Positions 51,649-60,148 of a stretch of DNA of 64,000 nt are shown piece by piece. Every line of letters begins with the position of its first letter. The stretch's first letter is position 1. Source of the stretch: Nocardia sp. NBC_00416 (GTDB lineage Bacteria > Actinomycetota > Actinomycetes > Mycobacteriales > Mycobacteriaceae); NCBI RefSeq assembly GCF_036032445.1, contig NZ_CP107932.1:64501-128500 (forward strand), given 5' to 3'. Position numbers and translations under genes: made by a program. Under the pieces are notes generated by a model. It saw nothing but the letters and a program-made list of their open reading frames with translations, searched no databases and was not told where the DNA came from.

Positions 51649-52605
51649 GTGCGGATCGGTGTGATGATCGGGCCCGAGCGTGGCGATACCGCGCGCAAGG
51701 CCGCCCGGATGGTCGACGACATCAAATGGGCCGAGGCGGCCGGGATGGACACTGCCTGGATTCCGCAGATCCCCACGGATTTCGACGCGCTGGTCACTGT
51801 CGCGCTGCTGGGATCGGTGACCGAACGGATCGAACTCGGAACCGCGGTGGTCCCGTTGCAGGCACAGCATCCGATCGCACTGGCCCGGCAGGCCCTGTCG
51901 GCGCACGCGGTGGCCGGGGGACGGCTCGCGCTGGGGGTCGGGCCGTCGCATCACTGGATCGTGGAAGACATGCTCGGGCTGCCGTACGAGAAGCCCGCCG
52001 CGTACAGCCGCGACTACCTCGAGGTGCTCGGGCCCGCGTTGAACGGTCCCGGCACGATCCAGGTGTCGAACGGGAGCTTCACGGTGCACAACCCGCTCGA
52101 TGTCGGCCCGGTGGCGCCCTTGCCGGTGCTGATCGCGGCCTTGGGACCGGTCATGCTGCGGATCGCGGGTGAACACACCGACGGCACGATCCTGTGGATG
52201 GCCGACGAACGCGCCATCGCCGACCATGTGGTCCCCCGGATCACCAAGGCCGCCGCCGACGCCGGGCGCGCCGCGCCGCGCATCGTGGCGGGTCTGCCCA
52301 TCTGCCTGTGCGCCGCCGCCGACATCGACACCGCCCGGGAGCGGGCCAACCGGATCCTCGGCGAGGCCGAGGTCTCGCCCAACTATCAGCGGCTGCTGGA
52401 AAAGGGCGAGGCCCGCGATATCGGGGATATCTGCATCGCCGGTGACGAGGAGGCGATCGCCGCCGGTCTGCGCCGATACGCCGAGGCCGGGGCGACCGAC
52501 CTGTCGGTGCGTCTGCTGCCGATCGGCGACAATCGTGACGAACTGGTCGCCTCCAAGCGCCGGACCCGCGAGATGATCGCGGAGATCGCGAAGGACCTGC
52601 GATGA
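51649..52605 (+). CDS. LLM-class F420-dependent-type oxidoreductase
   Basis: From the GTG at 51649 (GAGGAA upstream) this is a 318-residue luciferase-like protein. MRIGVMIGPER, QHPIALARQALSAHAVAGGRLALGVGPSH and the lack of a reductase nearby fit F420-using members of the family, but FMN cannot be excluded. Its TGA overlaps the double ATG of the first micro-ORF of the array at 52602. Confidence 0.85.
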   Translation: MRIGVMIGPERGDTARKAARMVDDIKWAEAAGMDTAWIPQIPTDFDALVTVALLGSVTERIELGTAVVPLQAQHPIALARQALSAHAVAGGRLALGVGPSHHWIVEDMLGLPYEKPAAYSRDYLEVLGPALNGPGTIQVSNGSFTVHNPLDVGPVAPLPVLIAALGPVMLRIAGEHTDGTILWMADERAIADHVVPRITKAAADAGRAAPRIVAGLPICLCAAADIDTARERANRILGEAEVSPNYQRLLEKGEARDIGDICIAGDEEAIAAGLRRYAEAGATDLSVRLLPIGDNRDELVASKRRTREMIAEIAKDLR

Positions 52606-52673
52606 TGCGATACCTCCGGCTTCGCTCCGGTCTCCGCGGACCGTATGAGCCCGCTTCGAAGGAGCTGCCATGA
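52602..52673 (+). CDS. Micro-ORF of repeat array, unit 1 (23 codons)
   Basis: ATGATG overlaps the LLM gene stop. The peptide reads MMRYLRLRSGLRGPYEPA and ends S-K-E-L-P; its TGA (52671-52673) overlaps the ATGATG of unit 2. AAGGAG within the K-E codons is the Shine-Dalgarno of unit 2. Confidence 0.5.
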   Translation: MMRYLRLRSGLRGPYEPASKELP

Positions 52674-52741
52674 TGCGATACCTCCGGCTTCGCTCCGGTC
52701 TCCGCGGGCCGCATGAACCCGCCCCGAAGGAGCTGCCATGA
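52670..52741 (+). CDS. Micro-ORF of repeat array, unit 2 (23 codons)
   Basis: The peptide is the same as unit 1 except for Tyr to His and Ser to Pro; GGA/GGG, GAG/GAA and GCT/GCC changes are silent. The TGA overlaps the ATGATG of unit 3. Confidence 0.5.
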   Translation: MMRYLRLRSGLRGPHEPAPKELP

Positions 52742-52809
52742 TGCGATACCTCCGGCTTCGCTCCGGCCTCCGCGGGCCGTATGAGCCCGCCACGCAGGAG
52801 CTGCCGTGA
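52738..52809 (+). CDS. Micro-ORF of repeat array, unit 3 (23 codons)
   Basis: The peptide is MMRYLRLRSGLRGPYEPA then T-Q-E-L-P. The TGA (52807-52809) overlaps the GTG start of the CoA transferase at 52806. CAGGAG replaces AAGGAG as the Shine-Dalgarno. Confidence 0.5.
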   Translation: MMRYLRLRSGLRGPYEPATQELP

Positions 52810-53852
52810 ATGCGGGGCCGTTGGCCGGTATCCGGGTGTTGGAGGTCGGCACCATGCTGGCCGGTCCCTATGCCACCATGATGCTCGCCGACCTCGGCGC
52901 CGAGGTCGTGAAACTGGAACCGCCCGGCGGGGATATCTCGCGCAAGGTCGGCGATTACTATTTCGCCAGTCTCAACCGCGGTAAACGCAGCGTCTGCCTG
53001 GACCTGACCTCCGACACGGGACAGCGCAGGCTCGGCGAGCTGGCCGCGGATTCGCATGCGCTGCTGGTGAATCTGAAGCCGTCGGTCATCCGCAAGCTCG
53101 GACTCACCTACGAGGCGTTGCGCCGGCACAACGACCGTCTCGTCTGCGTCGCCCTCACCGGCTTCGGGCTCGACAACGGCGACGACCCGGCGTTCGACTA
53201 CGTGGTGCAGGCATCCACCGGAGTCGCCGCCCTTACCGGCGACCCGGCCGGACCGCCCACGTTGCCCGGCTATTCGTCCGCCGACAATTCCACCGGCCTC
53301 ACCGCCGCGCTGGGTCTGCTCGCCCAGATCGTGTCCGGGAAGGGTGGTCAGATCGACGTCTCGCTGCGTGACGTGATGCTGTCCCAGCTGAATTATCACG
53401 CGGCCGCGTATCTCGACAACGGTGTCGAACCGCAGCGCCGGCCCCACGGCGCGCACTCGTATTACGTTCCTGCACAACTATTTCCGACGGCTCAGGGATA
53501 TCTGGCCCTGTTCATCACCCACGACGGCTTCTGGAAGCTCTTCGCGGGTGAGGCGGGACTGGCCGGATTCGAGACGATGGCCGAGCGGGTGAGCAGTCGC
53601 GAGGCCGTCCTGGGTCTGGTGACGGCCGCCCTTGCCACCGATACCGCGCAGTCCTGGGAGGCGCGCTTGCGGCCCCTCGGTGTTCCGGCGGCGGCGGTGC
53701 GCACCCTGTCGCAGGCCCTCGACGCGACCCCCGAGATGGTCGTCCGCGCCGGCGAGCACCGGCTCGTCGGCTCCCCGGTCCGGGTGGTGGGCTGGACCCC
53801 CGCTTACCGGCCGCCGCCGAAGCTCGGCGAACACGACGGCACGGCCGCGTAG
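52806..53852 (+). CDS. Class III (CaiB/BaiF) CoA transferase
   Basis: The GTG at 52806 overlaps the last micro-ORF stop. The 348-residue protein has VLEVGTMLAGPYATMMLADLGAEVVKLEPPGGD and FDYVVQASTG with the catalytic Asp131, typical of formyl-CoA transferase-like family III enzymes. It would move CoA between carboxylic acids, making a ligase unnecessary for that step, or act as a racemase (AMACR-like). It is somewhat shorter than the usual 380-400 residues. A strong hairpin follows 15 bp after its stop. Confidence 0.9.
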   Translation: MNAGPLAGIRVLEVGTMLAGPYATMMLADLGAEVVKLEPPGGDISRKVGDYYFASLNRGKRSVCLDLTSDTGQRRLGELAADSHALLVNLKPSVIRKLGLTYEALRRHNDRLVCVALTGFGLDNGDDPAFDYVVQASTGVAALTGDPAGPPTLPGYSSADNSTGLTAALGLLAQIVSGKGGQIDVSLRDVMLSQLNYHAAAYLDNGVEPQRRPHGAHSYYVPAQLFPTAQGYLALFITHDGFWKLFAGEAGLAGFETMAERVSSREAVLGLVTAALATDTAQSWEARLRPLGVPAAAVRTLSQALDATPEMVVRAGEHRLVGSPVRVVGWTPAYRPPPKLGEHDGTAA

Positions 53853-53866
53853 CGCCGGAAAAAGGA

Positions 53867-53895
53867 GACGCCGCCAGGTGGTACCTGGCGGCGTC
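53867..53895. terminator. Terminator hairpin after the CoA transferase
   Basis: GACGCCGCCAGGT and ACCTGGCGGCGTC form a perfect 13-bp stem with a 3-base loop, 15 bp after the stop. A second, weaker stem (TTCCGGC with GCCGGAA) follows near 53900-53920. Confidence 0.75.
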
Positions 53896-54174
53896 GAGTC
53901 TTCCGGCGTCGGGAGCCGGAAAGTCGACGTCCCACAAGCGCCTCTCGGCGGGTGGTCGCTCGTAGCGACTGATGGGGTGAGGCCCGGGGCTGTCCGGACG
54001 TCGACAGTCGATTCAACCGACGAGGTCCGCGCCCTATTCCACCCGCCGGATGTGACCTGCACGGCATCGCACGGCCTGTTGGGCGTTGGACGCCGTGGCT
54101 CCGTGCCATCCGAAACCGAGTTCGCCGTCGGCGGGGCGGCCGAACGAAACCTTCGACATACTGTTCGGCTGGTA

Positions 54175-54639
54175 TCAGCCGGCCGAGATGCTGCCGATCG
54201 GACTGCCGTTTCCGGCGCCACCGGTGCTGTCGGCGGCGCAGTCGGCGCCGGCCGGAGCCGTATCCACCACCTCGACCGCTTGCGGGCCGATGACAATGGC
54301 GGCGCCGCCGCTCTGGTTGCCGCGCATCCAGAGCCTGTGCGTGCCGCTGGTCGTCGGAGTCCAGTCGGCGGTGGCGTCCTGGCCCGGCTGCAGCGGCTGT
54401 TCACTGCCTATCCGGGTGGCCTCTGTCGGACTCGCGCCGTCCAGGAAGTAGTAGGACGAAGTGCCCGATTGGATCTTCTTCGCCGGGACTGTGAGCGTGT
54501 ACGTGTTGTCGACGCAGTGCACAGTCCCCGACACGATCAGGAAAGGGTCGTCGGCTGCCGCCGCCGATGTCGTCGACGCCGCTATCACCGCAACCGCCGC
54601 CGCGCAGAGACTCACCCGGGCCACCTGAAACTTCTTCAC
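54175..54639 (-). CDS. Small secreted protein, unknown
   Basis: The 154-residue protein has a clear signal peptide (MKKFQVARVSLCAAAVAVIAA..., cleavage after SAAA near residue 28). The mature part is beta-rich and Thr/Ser/Gly-rich with two Cys residues (VHCVDN and GADCAAD) that may form a disulfide. It is probably an extracellular or wall protein. Function unknown. The start is a GTG at 54639. Confidence 0.7.
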   Translation of the reverse strand: MKKFQVARVSLCAAAVAVIAASTTSAAAADDPFLIVSGTVHCVDNTYTLTVPAKKIQSGTSSYYFLDGASPTEATRIGSEQPLQPGQDATADWTPTTSGTHRLWMRGNQSGGAAIVIGPQAVEVVDTAPAGADCAADSTGGAGNGSPIGSISAG

Positions 54640-54667
54640 GCCTGCTCCCCAACTCTTCTATGAGTAA

Positions 54668-56038
54668 TCAGTAATCGCGTTGTCGCACTGCGATATCGGG
54701 ACTCTCGGTCACACCGTTACTCGTATCGAACGGGAGGTCGCAACGGGCAGCGCCGACAGGGGGTCCGGACCGCCGCCCGAGGCCGCGCCGATACCGGCTG
54801 CGGGCCGGCAGTGCGAGCGAGTCGTGTCGCGACGCTGCGGTCGTCGGCGGAGGACTGCCGGCGCGATGCCGCGTGATGCCCGTGACCTGGGTCAGCCCCC
54901 ACAGCGCCAGCGCGGAGAGCGCGTACGCCGCGCCGATCCGGCAGCAACCCGCCCATCCCCAGGTGCTGTATGTCCAGGTGGTCGTGAGCGCGCCCAGCGC
55001 GGATCCCAGCGAATAGAAGGCCATGTAGGCGCCGATGACGCTGCTGGTGCGGTCCGGGTGGGCCGCGGTCAGCAGGTGCTGGCTGCTGACGTGTACGGCT
55101 TGGACGGCGAAGTCGAGCAGGACGATGCCGGCGATGAGCGGCCACAGGGTCGTTTCGGTTCGGTCGATGAGCAGCCAGGATGCGCTGAGCAGAACCAGCG
55201 AGAATCCGGTGATGGCCTGTGCGTGACCGGAGTCCGCCCATCGTCCCGCGCGGGCGGCGCCGAGCGCTCCGGCCAGCCCGGCCGCGCCGAACAGGCCGAT
55301 CTGTGTGGTGCCGAAGTTCCAGGGCTCGGCGCCGAGAGGGAGGGCGAGGCCGCTCCAGAGAGTTCCGAAGGACGCGAAGAGGAAGAAGGTGATCAGGCCC
55401 CGGGTCAGGAACAGGCGATCCGTGCGGACGAGGCGCCCCATGGATGTCAGCACCTGCCCGTACCGCGTACCGGGAGTCCTGCGGTCCGGGGCGAGTGTGA
55501 CGCGGACGGCGCCGGCCAGGGCCACGCACAGCACGGCGAGCAGCGCGTAGACGGCACGCCACCCGACCGTGTCGCCGAGCGCTCCGGCGAGGACGCGGAC
55601 GCCGAGGATGCCGATCACCACTCCGGAGGTGACCGCGCCGATATTGCGGCCCCGCTCGCCCGGCGCGGATGCGGCGGCGACGTAGGCGACGGTCACCTGA
55701 ACCACGACCGCGAACAAGCCCGCGGCTGCCAGCCCCACCACCGCGACGGTGCTGTTCGGGGCGGCGGCCGCTACCGCGGCCCCGCCCGCGGTGAGGACCA
55801 GATGCACGGTGATGAGCCGGCGACGGTCCATGACGTCGCCGAGCGGGACCAGTAGGACCAGACCGGCGAAGTAGCCGAGTTGCCCGGCGGCGACCAGCCC
55901 GCCGAGTGACTCGCGCGCCGATCCCAGGTCGGTGCCGGCCACCTCCAGCACCGGCTGGATCGCGTAGATCGTGGACACCGCCACCGCGCATACCAGCGCC
56001 AGGACGAATCGCTGCGACCTGGTGACTCCTGTTGTCAC
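54668..56038 (-). CDS. MFS transporter (drug/sugar exporter type)
   Basis: From the GTG at 56038 (GGGAGG five bases upstream) the protein has 456 residues with about 12 membrane helices and the MFS motif A-like GDVMDRRRLI after helix 2. The type is that of AraJ/YdhP drug and sugar exporters. A 60-residue Arg/Ser/Pro-rich cytoplasmic tail follows the last helix and is unusual. It is divergent from the HxlR regulator, which likely controls it. Confidence 0.88.
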   Translation of the reverse strand: MTTGVTRSQRFVLALVCAVAVSTIYAIQPVLEVAGTDLGSARESLGGLVAAGQLGYFAGLVLLVPLGDVMDRRRLITVHLVLTAGGAAVAAAAPNSTVAVVGLAAAGLFAVVVQVTVAYVAAASAPGERGRNIGAVTSGVVIGILGVRVLAGALGDTVGWRAVYALLAVLCVALAGAVRVTLAPDRRTPGTRYGQVLTSMGRLVRTDRLFLTRGLITFFLFASFGTLWSGLALPLGAEPWNFGTTQIGLFGAAGLAGALGAARAGRWADSGHAQAITGFSLVLLSASWLLIDRTETTLWPLIAGIVLLDFAVQAVHVSSQHLLTAAHPDRTSSVIGAYMAFYSLGSALGALTTTWTYSTWGWAGCCRIGAAYALSALALWGLTQVTGITRHRAGSPPPTTAASRHDSLALPARSRYRRGLGRRSGPPVGAARCDLPFDTSNGVTESPDIAVRQRDY

Positions 56039-56064
56039 CGCACCTCCCGAATAAGTAGCAAAAT

Positions 56065-56112
56065 GCAACTGTTTGAAGATAGGGCATAATGGTTTCGAAT
56101 TGCAACTGATTG
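56065..56112. promoter_or_regulatory. Direct repeats, possible HxlR operator
   Basis: GCAACTGTTTG (56065-56075) and GCAACTGATTG (56102-56112) match at ten of eleven bases and lie 37 bp apart in the AT-rich gap between the MFS and HxlR genes. They may be binding sites of the regulator. Confidence 0.45.
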
Positions 56113-56123
56113 CGGAGGCGCTC

Positions 56124-56603
56124 ATGACTACGTCGCTCGGGTCCGGCCGCGAGTGGACCGATCCCACCTGCCCGGTCGCGCGAACAATCGACTTGGTGGG
56201 CGACCGGTGGAGCCTGCTGATCGTGCGTGACGCCATGGACGGCGCGGTGACCTTCACCGAATTCCAGCAGCGGCTCGGGATCGCCCGGAACATCCTCGCC
56301 GACCGCCTGCGCAGGCTCGTCGACCACGGGATCCTCGCCACGAGCACCGCTCCCGGCGGCAAACGGCGCAGCTACGAACTCACCGAAGCCGGGCGAGACC
56401 TCTTCACCGTCGTCGTGGCGTTGCGCCAATGGGGAGAACGCCACGCTTTCACCGGCACCGAACCCCGTTCGGTGCTCGTCGACCGCGACGACAGTCCCGT
56501 CGCGCCACTGCGCACAGAAGACCGCGCCGGCGAACTGGTCACCGCGGCGACCACTCGGGTTCGCAAGGTGGGTGACCACGATGCCTCGATGACAAACGGG
56601 TGA
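56124..56603 (+). CDS. HxlR family transcriptional regulator
   Basis: The ATG at 56124 with CGGAGGCG upstream gives 159 residues. CPVARTIDLVGDRWSLLIVRDA is the HxlR signature, with a winged helix (FQQRLGIARNILADRLRRLVDHGIL) and an additional C-terminal 50 residues. Cys near the N terminus is the redox/electrophile-sensing residue in some relatives. It probably controls the divergent exporter. Confidence 0.9.
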   Translation: MTTSLGSGREWTDPTCPVARTIDLVGDRWSLLIVRDAMDGAVTFTEFQQRLGIARNILADRLRRLVDHGILATSTAPGGKRRSYELTEAGRDLFTVVVALRQWGERHAFTGTEPRSVLVDRDDSPVAPLRTEDRAGELVTAATTRVRKVGDHDASMTNG

Positions 56604-56938
56604 TCGGCTGTCCGGGAAGGCGGTGATCACTATCCCGCCCACTCGCACGATCGCGCTGGGCCGGACGGTTTCGGCTTTCGCTCCCGCAGCGCGGGGCGCC
56701 CGACCTCGAGCGATGTCGTGGGGGCGCTGTCCCGAGAACTCCAACATCATTGCCTTACAGCCGGGTTCGATGTACCCGGCGTAATTCCGCTTCCCTGCCG
56801 CGACCGCCGATGGGTCCGGCCGCGTCTCCATTGCTGGTGGTGGGCTGTGCGGCTGGGTAGGTTGACCGGGGTTCGGCGGCGGTTCCGCGAGGTGCGGGAC
56901 CGGGCCGGGCAGTCGGGACTATTCGAACGAGGTGGGTA
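56604..56938. other. 335-bp gap without a recognised gene
   Basis: The only structure seen is a 7-bp stem, GCCGGGT (56760-56766) with ACCCGGC (56774-56780), which may end the HxlR message. The remainder should contain the promoter of the DUF1772-like gene. Confidence 0.4.
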
Positions 56939-57451
56939 ATGCTCGACGGAGTGCGCGCGACCGTGCTGATGGCGGCGACCGTGGCGACGGGTCTGATGGC
57001 CGGTGTATTCGGGATCTACGCGCTGGCGATCATGCCGGGACTGCGGTCGACCGACGACCGTACGTTCATCGGATCGTTCCAGGCGATCGATCGCGCGATC
57101 GTCAATCCGGTCTTCCTGCTGACATTCATGGGCGCATTGGTGCTGTCCGTCGTGGCCGCCCTGCTGAACCTCGGCGAGGGGCACCGGTCCGTGTTGCTCT
57201 GGGCGGCCGCGGGCGCTGTGCTCTACCTGGTGGCGGTCGTGATCACGGTCGCGGTGCATCTGCCGCTCAACGACGCCTTGAAGGCGGCGGGCGATCCGTC
57301 CGGACTCACGGATCCGGCCGCCGTCCGGGCGGCGTTCGCCGAGGCGCGATGGGTGGCCTGGAACATTGTGCGCGCGGCGACCAGCGGGGTGGCCTTCGTG
57401 CTGCTGGCGTGGGCGTTGGTGCAGTGGGGCCGGGTCCAGGCTTCCGCCTGA
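56939..57451 (+). CDS. DUF1772 (anthrone oxygenase-like) membrane protein
   Basis: This 170-residue protein has four membrane segments (about 7-27, 58-78, 88-108, 140-162) and the W-V-A-W-N-x-V-R segment and small conserved residues of the DUF1772 family. Some relatives are anthrone oxygenases. GAGGTGG precedes the ATG. The neighbours give no clear link. Confidence 0.75.
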   Translation: MLDGVRATVLMAATVATGLMAGVFGIYALAIMPGLRSTDDRTFIGSFQAIDRAIVNPVFLLTFMGALVLSVVAALLNLGEGHRSVLLWAAAGAVLYLVAVVITVAVHLPLNDALKAAGDPSGLTDPAAVRAAFAEARWVAWNIVRAATSGVAFVLLAWALVQWGRVQASA

Positions 57452-57555
57452 GCCCGCCGGGTCTGTTCAGCACCGCGGCGGCACACCTGACAGCCCCCGC
57501 TTCCAGGGAATTCGGTCACCGAATCCGAACGGGTGGGCAGCGCGCGTGTTACCGG

Positions 57556-58644
57556 TCATTCGTAGCGGACGGTCACCGAGGGGGTGTCGGGGATGGCTTG
57601 GCAGGTGAGGATGTATCCCTCGTCGAGGTCGTCGTCGGTGAGTGCGTCATTGACCCGCATGGTCGCCTTGCCCTCGGTGAGTTTGGCCATGCAGGTGGCG
57701 CAGTTGCCCGATTCGCAGGAGAACGGGGGCGTGAGCCCCGCCCGGCGGGCACTCTCCAGGAGAGTTTCACCGGCGCGGCGGGGCACGGACTTCTTCTTCC
57801 GGTTGAGGAAGATCGTGACCGTGCCCTCCTCGGTGGGAGCGGGTTGTGCGGGTGCGGCGGGTGACGCGACGGTCCCCGCCGGAATCTCCACCGGGGTCGG
57901 GGTGGTCTCGACAGCGGTGGCGGGCGCGGCCGGGGGCGGCGTGGCCGGGGGCGGTGTGGCCGCGCCGAAACGCTCCGAGAAGATCCGGCCGGGGCCCGGT
58001 AGCGCGTTCTCGATCAGCTCCATGAAGGGTTCGGGGCCGCAGATGTAGGCGTCACCGATACCGTGCGGACCCACGAACTCCAGGACCCGCGCCGCGTTCA
58101 CGTAGCCGTGTTCGTCGTCGCGATGGCGCAGGACTGTCAGCCGGCCGGGGTAGCGGTCCACCAGATCGTCGAGAGCGGATTCGAAGATGGCCGAGGTGCG
58201 GTCGCGGTCGGCGCAGAGCAGCCGGACGTCGCGGCCGGTGGTGGCCAGGGTGCTCTTGGCGAGGGACAGGATCGGGGTGATGCCGCTGCCGCCGGAGAAG
58301 CCGAGCATCGGAACGTCGGCCGCGCGCAGGCAGAATCGGCCGGTCGGCACCGTCAGCTCGACCTCGTCGCCTTCGCTGAGGTTGTCGTGCATCCAGTTCG
58401 ACACCGTGCCGCCCGGGACCCGTTTGACCGTGGTCATGAACTCGGTGTCGGTCTCCGGGCAGCTCGACATGGAGTACGACCGGAAGAACGGTGTGCCCTC
58501 GACGGTGAACTTGAATGTGCAGAACTGTCCGGCCTGGTAGGAGAACGGACCATCGTGCGGTTCCAGCACGAAGGTGCGGGTGTCCGATGTCTCCTTCACG
58601 ATGCGCGTCACCTTCGCGCGCCGGAACAACGGTGGTCTCGCCAT
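57556..58644 (-). CDS. Oxygenase reductase with FAD, NAD and plant-type [2Fe-2S] domains (KshB-like)
   Basis: The 362-residue protein has the FNR layout: RSYSMSS for FAD, GGSGITP for NAD(P)H and CGPEPFM. A Pro/Ala-rich linker (about residues 229-282) leads to a C-terminal plant-type ferredoxin (CESGNCATCM...C). It resembles KshB/HmpB, the reductase of 3-ketosteroid 9-alpha-hydroxylase, and phenylacetate-type reductases. The perfect palindrome at 58681 lies 37 bp before its start. No KshA-type oxygenase is in the window; the Rieske protein at 18605 is not one. Confidence 0.9.
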   Translation of the reverse strand: MARPPLFRRAKVTRIVKETSDTRTFVLEPHDGPFSYQAGQFCTFKFTVEGTPFFRSYSMSSCPETDTEFMTTVKRVPGGTVSNWMHDNLSEGDEVELTVPTGRFCLRAADVPMLGFSGGSGITPILSLAKSTLATTGRDVRLLCADRDRTSAIFESALDDLVDRYPGRLTVLRHRDDEHGYVNAARVLEFVGPHGIGDAYICGPEPFMELIENALPGPGRIFSERFGAATPPPATPPPAAPATAVETTPTPVEIPAGTVASPAAPAQPAPTEEGTVTIFLNRKKKSVPRRAGETLLESARRAGLTPPFSCESGNCATCMAKLTEGKATMRVNDALTDDDLDEGYILTCQAIPDTPSVTVRYE

Positions 58645-58680
58645 GGTCGCCTCCTTCTGGTATTAAGATTCTATCCAAGC

Positions 58681-58695
58681 GAGAATAGTATTCTC
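58681..58695. promoter_or_regulatory. GAGAATA-N-TATTCTC operator, perfect copy with outer repeat
   Basis: GAGAATAGTATTCTC is identical to the copy at 26180. It is also framed by CTATCC (58671-58676) and GGATAG (58702-58707). It lies between the divergent reductase (37 bp) and ligase (50 bp) starts and should control both. Confidence 0.8.
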
Positions 58696-58744
58696 AAATT
58701 CGGATAGGAACAGCGATGAAGAGCTACCGGATCGGGGGACGCGG

Positions 58745-60148
58745 ATGACCGGCCCCACAGTGCTCGCCTTCGAAGAGCGCGAATACACCCGCGCCGAACT
58801 GGATACGGCGGCCGACGGTCTGGCCGAGGTCCTCGAACAACGCGGAGTCCGGTCCGGGCAGCGGGTAGCGCTCATGTCCTCCAACCGTCCGGAATTCGTG
58901 ACCGCGGTACTGGCCGTCTGGCGGGTCGGCGCGGCCGTGGTGCTGCTGAGCCCCGCGTGGAAGCGCGCCGAGGTCGCGCACGCACTCGAGATCACCGGTG
59001 CGCGATACGCCCTGGGCGATCAGCCGGTGCTGGCCGAGCTGATGGACATGATCTCCCTGGACGAACCCGTACCGGCCGCCACTCGTGCATTCGCGGCGCC
59101 GGACCCCGGCAGCGACGCGGTACTCGTGTTCAGTTCGGGGACCACCGGGATGCCGAAAGCGGTTCGCCACACCCATGGTTCGTTCGCGGTCGCGGTGCGG
59201 CACTGGCGCGACGCGCTGCGGTTGGGGCCGGGTGACCGGATCCAAGTGGCGACCCCGCCGTCGCATATCCTCGGCATCCTCAATATCGTCACCGCGCTGG
59301 AATGCGGGGCCTGGGTGCGGCTGCACCGCAGGTTCGAACTCGAACGGGTGCTGCGGCACATCGAATCCGACAAGATCACCATCGAGATGGCGGTCGCGCC
59401 GATCGCCCTGGCGATGGCGCAGCACCCCGGCCTCGAGTCCTATGACCTGTCCTCGTTGCGGTACATCATGTGGGGCGCCACCCCGGTGACGGCCAGCGTC
59501 GCCGAAACCGTGACCCGGCGGACCGGCGTGACCTGGCTCCCGGCCTACGGGGCGAGCGAACTCCCGGTGATCGCCTGCAACCCGATCGAAGCACCCCGGC
59601 TCGACTCTGTGGGCAAGGCGGTGCCCGGTGTGCGGGTGCGGGTGGTCTCGCTGGACGGCGGACAACCGGTCGCGCCCGGAGTGGACGGCGAGATCCAGTT
59701 GCGCGCCGAGTCGGTGATGGCCGGGTACCTGCCCGATTCGGCGACCGCCGGTGCCTTCGACGACGGCTGGTATCGCACCGGCGACGTCGGAAATCTGGAC
59801 GAGGACGGCTGGCTGCGCCTGACCGACCGGTCCAAGGAAATGATCAAGGTGCGCGGATTTCAGGTGGCGCCCGCCGAGATCGAGACCGTACTGCACGGCC
59901 ACGACGCGGTCTCGGACTGCGCGGTGTTCGGGGTGCCCGACGGTGCCAACGGGGAGGCGATCGTCGCGGCCGTCGCGAAGTCGGGGCCGGTCACGGCCGA
60001 GGAATTGACGACGATCGTGCGGGAGCGGCTGGCCGGCTACAAGCGATTGCACCGGGTGCTGTTCGTGGACGAGATACCCCGCCTGCCGTCCGGCAAGGTG
60101 CTGCGGCGAGTGCTGAAGGAGCAGTATGGACGTTCGGCTGACGAGTGA
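58745..60148 (+). CDS. AMP-forming acyl-CoA ligase (FadD type)
   Basis: The 467-residue ligase has FSSGTTGMPKAVRHTHG, the YGASELPV motif (Ser instead of Thr), TGDVGNLDEDGWLRLTDRSKEMIKVRGFQV and the C-terminal PSGKVLRR with the catalytic Lys. It is shorter than average for FadD. It starts the operon with the two-gene acyl-CoA dehydrogenase and hydratase, overlapping the next gene by 23 bp. Confidence 0.9.
   Translation: MTGPTVLAFEEREYTRAELDTAADGLAEVLEQRGVRSGQRVALMSSNRPEFVTAVLAVWRVGAAVVLLSPAWKRAEVAHALEITGARYALGDQPVLAELMDMISLDEPVPAATRAFAAPDPGSDAVLVFSSGTTGMPKAVRHTHGSFAVAVRHWRDALRLGPGDRIQVATPPSHILGILNIVTALECGAWVRLHRRFELERVLRHIESDKITIEMAVAPIALAMAQHPGLESYDLSSLRYIMWGATPVTASVAETVTRRTGVTWLPAYGASELPVIACNPIEAPRLDSVGKAVPGVRVRVVSLDGGQPVAPGVDGEIQLRAESVMAGYLPDSATAGAFDDGWYRTGDVGNLDEDGWLRLTDRSKEMIKVRGFQVAPAEIETVLHGHDAVSDCAVFGVPDGANGEAIVAAVAKSGPVTAEELTTIVRERLAGYKRLHRVLFVDEIPRLPSGKVLRRVLKEQYGRSADE

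Larger units (their letters stand above)
52602..52805. repeat. Tandem array, three units of 68 bp
   Basis: Units start at 52602, 52670 and 52738, an exact 68-bp period and near-identical in sequence. The period of 3n+2 produces the one-base step back needed for each stop to overlap the next start. The array fills the whole space between the LLM and CoA-transferase genes. It is homologous to the array at 20241-20580, which uses the same period. Confidence 0.95.

Noticed and set aside
54680..55855. 391-residue plus-strand ORF opposite the MFS gene
   Set aside because: The opposite strand encodes a clear 12-helix transporter; this frame has no recognisable domain.
57510..57524. ATTCGGT-C-ACCGAAT as a terminator between convergent genes
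   Set aside because: A one-base centre cannot form a stable RNA loop with all pairs; it is possibly a protein site but has no promoter context.
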